Of a stretch of 35,783 bases of DNA, positions 33,073 to 35,783 are shown piece after piece. This DNA is from Methylophaga sp. GTDB taxonomy: Bacteria > Pseudomonadota > Gammaproteobacteria > Nitrosococcales > Methylophagaceae. The stretch is from positions 1 through 35,783 of the forward strand of contig NVVW01000024.1 of the NCBI GenBank assembly GCA_002733505.1, in the 5' to 3' direction. The notes beneath the pieces are model-generated. The model saw only the letters and a list, made by a program, of their open reading frames with translations. It ran no database searches and had not been told where the DNA came from. Every line of letters starts with the position of its first letter. Position 1 is the first letter of the stretch. The translations under genes were made by a program, and so were the position numbers.

Positions 33073-34005
33073 ATGAAACAAACACTGATTATTGCTTTAG
33101 TCTTACTCACATTACCTTCACTGAGTTCAGCCGCCGCAATAAAACTGCTGACGGGTGATCAAATTAATGCGGAAATCATTGAACAAACAGGCTCATATTT
33201 AAAAGTAAAGCATAATGCGCTAGGTGAATTAACGATTAGTTTGGATAACATTATTGCCATTGATGGCAAGTCGTTATCTGCTGAAATCATGGCCATCAGT
33301 GAAGCTGAAAAAGAAAGCAAAACCAACGGTTTCTTTAGCATGAATATTTTATCTGCTTGGGAGCGTAGTTTTACTTTAGGCCTTAATGGTAAGGAAGGAA
33401 ATACGCAAGAACTTAATTTTCACACGGCTCTTGAGACTGATTATGAGGATAACCATAAGAGATGGGATTTTGGCGCCTACTATAACTTTAGTGAAAAAGA
33501 AGGTGACAAGACACGAGATGATTTGAGAATGAATTTAACCCGTGATTGGTTACTCCCCGATTCACAATGGTTTTATTTCATCACGGGACAATACGATCAA
33601 GATAAATTTAAGTCCTGGGACTACCGCATAACAGGCATAGTCGGTGCTGGCTATGAGTTTATTGAGACTGAAAACTTTTCATTAATAGGACGAACAGGTC
33701 TCGCTGCTAAGAAAAACTATGGCAGTGAAGATGATGATTTTGAGCCAGAGTTAATGATCGGTCTTGATACCGACTGGACAATAAGCAAGGTGCAATCACT
33801 AATATTTAAAACAGAATTCTTCTTGCCTTTTGAACAAGCAGATAAATTTAGAAATTTATCAAGATTAGATTGGAAATTCAAGTTGGATACAGCAATGGAT
33901 CTTAGTTTTAAATTAGGTCTTGAAAATGAATATGAAACAATAGTTGATAATGACGAAAAACATAATGACTTTAGATATAGAGCAGCACTTGTTTGGGGGA
34001 TTTAA
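33073..34005 (+). CDS. DUF481 outer-membrane protein
   Basis: 310 aa from the ATG at 33073 (MKQTLIIALVLLTLPSLSSA is a clear signal peptide). The frame is open farther upstream but that part lacks a signal sequence and overlaps the dinG start region. After a short N-terminal beta domain (AEIIEQTGSYLKVKHNALGE), the rest alternates aromatic-rich beta strands such as ERSFTLGLNGKEGNTQ and ends in RAALVWGI with the usual aromatic-hydrophobic outer-membrane tail. DUF481 (YdiY) is a salt-induced porin-like beta-barrel family. Divergent from dinG, convergent with the cassette array. Confidence 0.8.
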   Translation: MKQTLIIALVLLTLPSLSSAAAIKLLTGDQINAEIIEQTGSYLKVKHNALGELTISLDNIIAIDGKSLSAEIMAISEAEKESKTNGFFSMNILSAWERSFTLGLNGKEGNTQELNFHTALETDYEDNHKRWDFGAYYNFSEKEGDKTRDDLRMNLTRDWLLPDSQWFYFITGQYDQDKFKSWDYRITGIVGAGYEFIETENFSLIGRTGLAAKKNYGSEDDDFEPELMIGLDTDWTISKVQSLIFKTEFFLPFEQADKFRNLSRLDWKFKLDTAMDLSFKLGLENEYETIVDNDEKHNDFRYRAALVWGI

Positions 34006-34012
34006 CGCTACT

Positions 34013-34204
34013 ATTTATTGCCATTAACTCTGATTTCATCATTCAATCTTAACAAAGGGCGTTAAGCTTTGCACGGCAAAGTGTACACTTGAACGATTTG
34101 TTCTCATCCCCTTCGGGGTTCAAGTGCTTAACTCGCTGTTTTATACGTCGTGCAGCGAAGCGAAACGGCGTATAAAATGGTCAACGTTAATACACTTGTT
34201 AGGC
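34013..34204 (-). repeat. attC-like recombination site of the ParE cassette (array end)
   Basis: On the minus strand the site starts with GCCTAAC (34204-34198), matching the RYYYAAC core, and the TAA of the ParE gene lies inside it. It can close at GTTAAGA (34053-34047). Between are strong palindromes: TTTTATACG with CGTATAAAA (about 34140-34178), and CACTTGAAC with GTTCAAGTG (about 34087-34127). This folding is typical of attC. The part next to the DUF481 stop seems degenerate. Confidence 0.6.
34031..34080. repeat. 50-bp direct repeat, copy 1
   Basis: Identical over 50 bp to 34905-34954 (starts TGATTTCATCATTCAATC and ends GCACGGCAAA). Both copies lie inside attC-like regions, and the shared block continues after a gap as GTTCAAGTGCTTAACTCGC in both. 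Confidence 0.9.
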
Positions 34205-34495
34205 TTTTATCTCACCTTCTTTTAGTTGTTGGCGATAACTTTTAACAACTAATACTAAAATTTCTTTTGGTTTTATTTTGTAAATCATTCTGTAGTTTCC
34301 TTGTACAAGTTCTCGTATTTCTTTTCTATTTATTTCTGATACAACTCGTCCACTTTTAGGATGTTCTGACAACTGCTCTACAGAATTAAATATTTTATCG
34401 GCCCATTGAACTGCTGCTGTTGGTTTGTCTAATGCGATATATATTGCAATGTCTCGAACTTGATCTACTGCTAAGGGAGACCAGGTTATTTTCAA
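34199..34495 (-). CDS. ParE/RelE-family toxin
   Basis: 98 aa. MKITWSPLAVDQVRDIAIYI, then LSEHPKSGRVV, IRELVQGNYRMIYKI and LVLVVKSYRQQL follow the ParE/RelE fold. RelE-type toxins cut mRNA at ribosomes, ParE-type hit gyrase; this sequence looks nearer ParE. The start overlaps the antitoxin stop by 4 bp (ATGA). The stop is inside the attC-like site, so the gene is the distal end of a cassette. Confidence 0.88.
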   Translation of the reverse strand: MKITWSPLAVDQVRDIAIYIALDKPTAAVQWADKIFNSVEQLSEHPKSGRVVSEINRKEIRELVQGNYRMIYKIKPKEILVLVVKSYRQQLKEGEIKA

Positions 34496-34773
34496 TCTTT
34501 TATGCTCTTCATTACCATGGCTCTTGCGTCCTTATGGGAGATCCCGCGACCTTCATTGATTTGTGTTTCTGCTTTGTATAAATCTTCTAAAAGCTCTAAT
34601 CGCCTTTTTAAATTTTTAAATTCTTCAACGTCAGTCAAGATAGCAACACCTTTTCCATGCTGTGTTATCAGTAAAGGTCGTTTAGTTTCAGTAACTTGAC
34701 GTATGTAAGAACTGACCCCAGATCGGAATTCAGATAGTGATTGGACATCTTCTTTTAGATTTATTGGCTGCAT
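34492..34773 (-). CDS. Phd/YefM-family antitoxin
   Basis: 93 aa. LKEDVQSLSEFRSGVSSYIR and LLITQHGKGVAILTDVEEFKNL are the Phd/YefM DNA-binding part (about 5-55), with a helical C-terminus (KRRLELLEDLYKAETQ) that would wrap the toxin. Precedes and overlaps the toxin gene. A 9-bp inverted repeat lies 13 bp ahead of the start and probably is its operator. Confidence 0.88.
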   Translation of the reverse strand: MQPINLKEDVQSLSEFRSGVSSYIRQVTETKRPLLITQHGKGVAILTDVEEFKNLKRRLELLEDLYKAETQINEGRGISHKDARAMVMKSIKD

Positions 34774-34785
34774 GGCTAAATACCT

Positions 34786-34811
34786 ATTTTGTACGTAATA
34801 TAGTACAAAAT
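34786..34811. promoter_or_regulatory. Operator-like palindrome of the Phd/ParE genes
   Basis: ATTTTGTAC (34786-34794) and GTACAAAAT (34803-34811) are perfect reverse complements around an 8-base spacer. It sits 13 bp upstream of the antitoxin ATG, where Phd-type antitoxins bind to repress their own promoter. Confidence 0.65.
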
Positions 34812-34851
34812 AGCATATGTTTGAGTGGAATGCTACTTTGTCCTTTTTTCA

Positions 34852-34991
34852 GCCTAACGGCGAGTTAAGCGTCATCCTTTGTTTTTAGATTGATGTTGAA
34901 ATCGTGATTTCATCATTCAATCTTAACAAAGGGCGTTAAGCTTTGCACGGCAAACCGTTCAAGTGCTTAACTCGCCGTTCCCGGTGGGAAC
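34852..34991 (-). repeat. attC-like site of a probable gene-less cassette
   Basis: AACGGCGAGTTAAGC (34856-34870) pairs exactly with GCTTAACTCGCCGTT (34965-34979). On the minus strand it ends in GTTAGGC (34858-34852), a match to the GTTRRRY core next to the Phd promoter side. A GTTCCC-GGT-GGGAAC palindrome (34977-34991) borders it. It contains the second 50-bp repeat, so it looks like an empty cassette or a fused site. Confidence 0.55.
34905..34954. repeat. 50-bp direct repeat, copy 2
   Basis: Identical to 34031-34080. The shared block then resumes at about 34957 after a deletion relative to the first copy, which suggests one site arose from the other by recombination or internal deletion. 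Confidence 0.9.
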
Positions 34992-35081
34992 GCCTTGCTC
35001 AGCGGCAGCTAAAAGTGGTACGTTTTTGCGACAGCAAAACAAGTGACGCTTTGATTTGTCCGCTAGGGCTAATTGTTAGAA
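34985..35081 (-). repeat. attC-like site of the BrnTA cassette
   Basis: On the minus strand TTCTAAC (35081-35075) opens the site, and the last BrnA residues (ASNN) are encoded through it, so the frame ends in the site. A TAGCGGACAAA arm and a GCCGCTGAGC arm near 35000 form the stem. It shares TTTTTGCGACAGCAAAACAAG with the site at 35610, showing both belong to one family. Confidence 0.62.
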
Positions 35082-35305
35082 GCTATTTTTTCTAGGCGCT
35101 CAGCCAACCAAACTTTTATAATAGATTGACGTGTAACACCCAGATGTCTCGCTTCTTTATCCAGAGAAGTAACCATCCAAGTTGGAAAATCGACATTAAC
35201 TCGTTTTTGTTCTTGATTAGGTCGTCTTGCTTTTGATAAATCAAAAGCATCTAGAATATCTTCTTTGTTATCATCAAATTTTTTATCGATTTCTTTAGCT
35301 TTCAT
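35069..35305 (-). CDS. brnA: BrnA-family antitoxin
   Basis: 78 aa. A charged N-terminal half (KEIDKKFDDNKEDILDAFDLS) precedes a ribbon-helix-helix part (KRVNVDFPTWMVTSLDKEARHLGVTRQSIIKVWL, about 35-70), which binds DNA. That order (toxin gene first, antitoxin second, overlap of 11 bp) is normal for BrnTA. The gene's last codons run through the attC core. Confidence 0.88.
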   Translation of the reverse strand: MKAKEIDKKFDDNKEDILDAFDLSKARRPNQEQKRVNVDFPTWMVTSLDKEARHLGVTRQSIIKVWLAERLEKIASNN

Positions 35306-35561
35306 AGAAATTAACCTCTTTAATTCTTGAGCGACGAACAGAGATAATACGAATATTCTTGCCGCGATAGGTAATTATTGCAGACCAATGTTTTTGATTA
35401 ATAGTTCCTATTACTAAGAACCTTGTTTCATTAGTTGCTTTTTTTGATGGCATTTCGAGCATACTAGGATCGCTCCATAGTGATTGGGCGACATCAAAAT
35501 CAATGCCATGTTTGGCAAGATTCTGTTTGCTTTTATTTTCATCATACTCAAATGACAGCAT
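35295..35561 (-). CDS. brnT: BrnT-family toxin (ribonuclease)
   Basis: 88 aa. FEYDENKSKQNLAKHGIDF (about 4-22) and the later RFLVIGTINQKHWSAIITYRG and IRIISVRRS are the BrnT signature. BrnT is a RelE-fold ribonuclease that stops growth when its antitoxin is lost. The ATG directly follows a 17-bp palindrome and has no ribosome-binding site, so expression from a very short leader is likely. Confidence 0.9.
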   Translation of the reverse strand: MLSFEYDENKSKQNLAKHGIDFDVAQSLWSDPSMLEMPSKKATNETRFLVIGTINQKHWSAIITYRGKNIRIISVRRSRIKEVNFYES

Positions 35562-35578
35562 GGTATATAATATATACC
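35562..35578. promoter_or_regulatory. Operator-like palindrome abutting the brnT start
   Basis: GGTATATA (35562-35569) and TATATACC (35571-35578) are inverted around one base. It touches the brnT ATG and also holds -10-like sequence (on the minus strand a TATAGT lies a few bases upstream). BrnA-type antitoxins repress their own promoter, which this site would allow. Confidence 0.6.
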
Positions 35579-35609
35579 TATACTATACTTTTTTCAATAG
35601 TTCTTTTGC

Positions 35610-35706
35610 TTCTAACGCTTGGCATCAGCGGACGAAAAAAACGTGCCGCTTTTTTGCGACAGCAAAACAAGTGCCGCTTTAAATTGTCCGCTGGAGCTAT
35701 TTGTAT
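35610..35706 (-). repeat. attC-like site upstream of the BrnTA cassette
   Basis: CAGCGGAC (35626-35633) and GTCCGCTG (35686-35693) are exact inverted repeats. On the minus strand it closes with GTTAGAA (35616-35610), the same core as in the BrnA site. The opening core (near 35705) is weak (ATACAAA). It implies that another cassette precedes BrnTA beyond 35710. The remaining 35711-35783 holds no gene I can support, only a short hairpin (CCTTTAG/CTAAAGG at about 35743-35765). Confidence 0.58.
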
Positions 35707-35783
35707 GATTAAACTCAAGCAAAAAAACGGGTAAACTGAGACCCACCTTTAGCTGCAACTAAAGGCCTTTATGCAATAGCTCG

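Noticed and set aside
35480..35734. Rightward frame of 84 codons across the last attC-like site
   Set aside because: It runs through the brnT 5' end, its operator and the attC arms; a shadow frame.
1..35783. CRISPR array
   Set aside because: I saw no regularly spaced short repeats; the repeats present are palindromic intergenic elements or attC-like sites.
1..35783. tRNA or rRNA genes, including a tRNA attachment site for the prophage
   Set aside because: No cloverleaf with T-loop GGTTCGAATCC-type sequence or rRNA segment was noticed; dif explains the boundary better.

Overview
The window looks like the dif (replication-terminus) region of a gammaproteobacterium, probably a marine methylotroph-related lineage in the broad Methylophaga/Cycloclasticus/Methylococcales neighbourhood. 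The reasons are AT-rich DNA, a dif site that I match to the E. coli dif at 26 of 28 positions from memory, a Na+-pumping oxaloacetate decarboxylase (oadGAB), a formaldehyde-activating-enzyme homologue, an arsenosugar cluster and integron-type cassettes. Genus is inference only.

Region 1 (1-8883) is most of an integrated tailless prophage of the PM2 (Corticoviridae) double-jelly-roll type. Its rightward genes run with almost no gaps: a replication protein whose 5' end is cut by an IS3-family element, two small proteins, a protein of unknown function, a packaging ATPase, two tiny membrane proteins, the PM2 P2-like major capsid protein, three more membrane proteins, a GNAT-like protein, vertex/spike candidates, a tail-fibre-like tip with a fibre-assembly-like partner, an M15 peptidase endolysin and holin-like proteins. 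Two leftward genes close the element: an exported LprI-like protein and an HTH/DUF3653 protein of the family that includes XafT, the Xer recombination activation factor of the Vibrio satellite phage TLCphi. About 100 bp beyond lies a 28-bp dif site, and no integrase is seen. The best reading is a tailless prophage that entered the chromosome at dif through host XerCD and carries its own Xer activator. This is the most interesting thing in the window.

Region 2 (8884-18240) is chromosomal: a DUF3010 gene, a Tat-exported sulfide:quinone-reductase-like flavoprotein, a leftward operon (DUF6998-like, lemA, a GIDE-domain membrane protein with an EF-hand, yoaA helicase), an isolated fae homologue without the usual catalytic histidine, a truncated haemoglobin with a MoaB/CinA-type protein, and an AEC transporter. 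Region 3 (18240-23410) has a 22-bp inverted-repeat element, the oadG-oadA-oadB operon, a small membrane protein, yajD, an S4-domain protein and a small parvulin.

Region 4 (23405-30810) is leftward and holds an arsenosugar-type cluster: dihydrolipoamide-dehydrogenase-like flavoprotein, TVP38/TMEM64 membrane protein, ArsS, ArsM, two cluster-type glycosyltransferases with a sterol-desaturase-like membrane hydroxylase between them, and then a COG4798 methyltransferase. Region 5 (30833-34005) is a dinG helicase broken by one frameshift and a divergent DUF481 outer-membrane protein. Region 6 (34013-35783) is the end of an integron-like cassette array, with a Phd/ParE and a BrnT/BrnA toxin-antitoxin cassette separated by attC-like sites. 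The antitoxin or toxin reading frames end inside those sites, and the array continues beyond the right edge.
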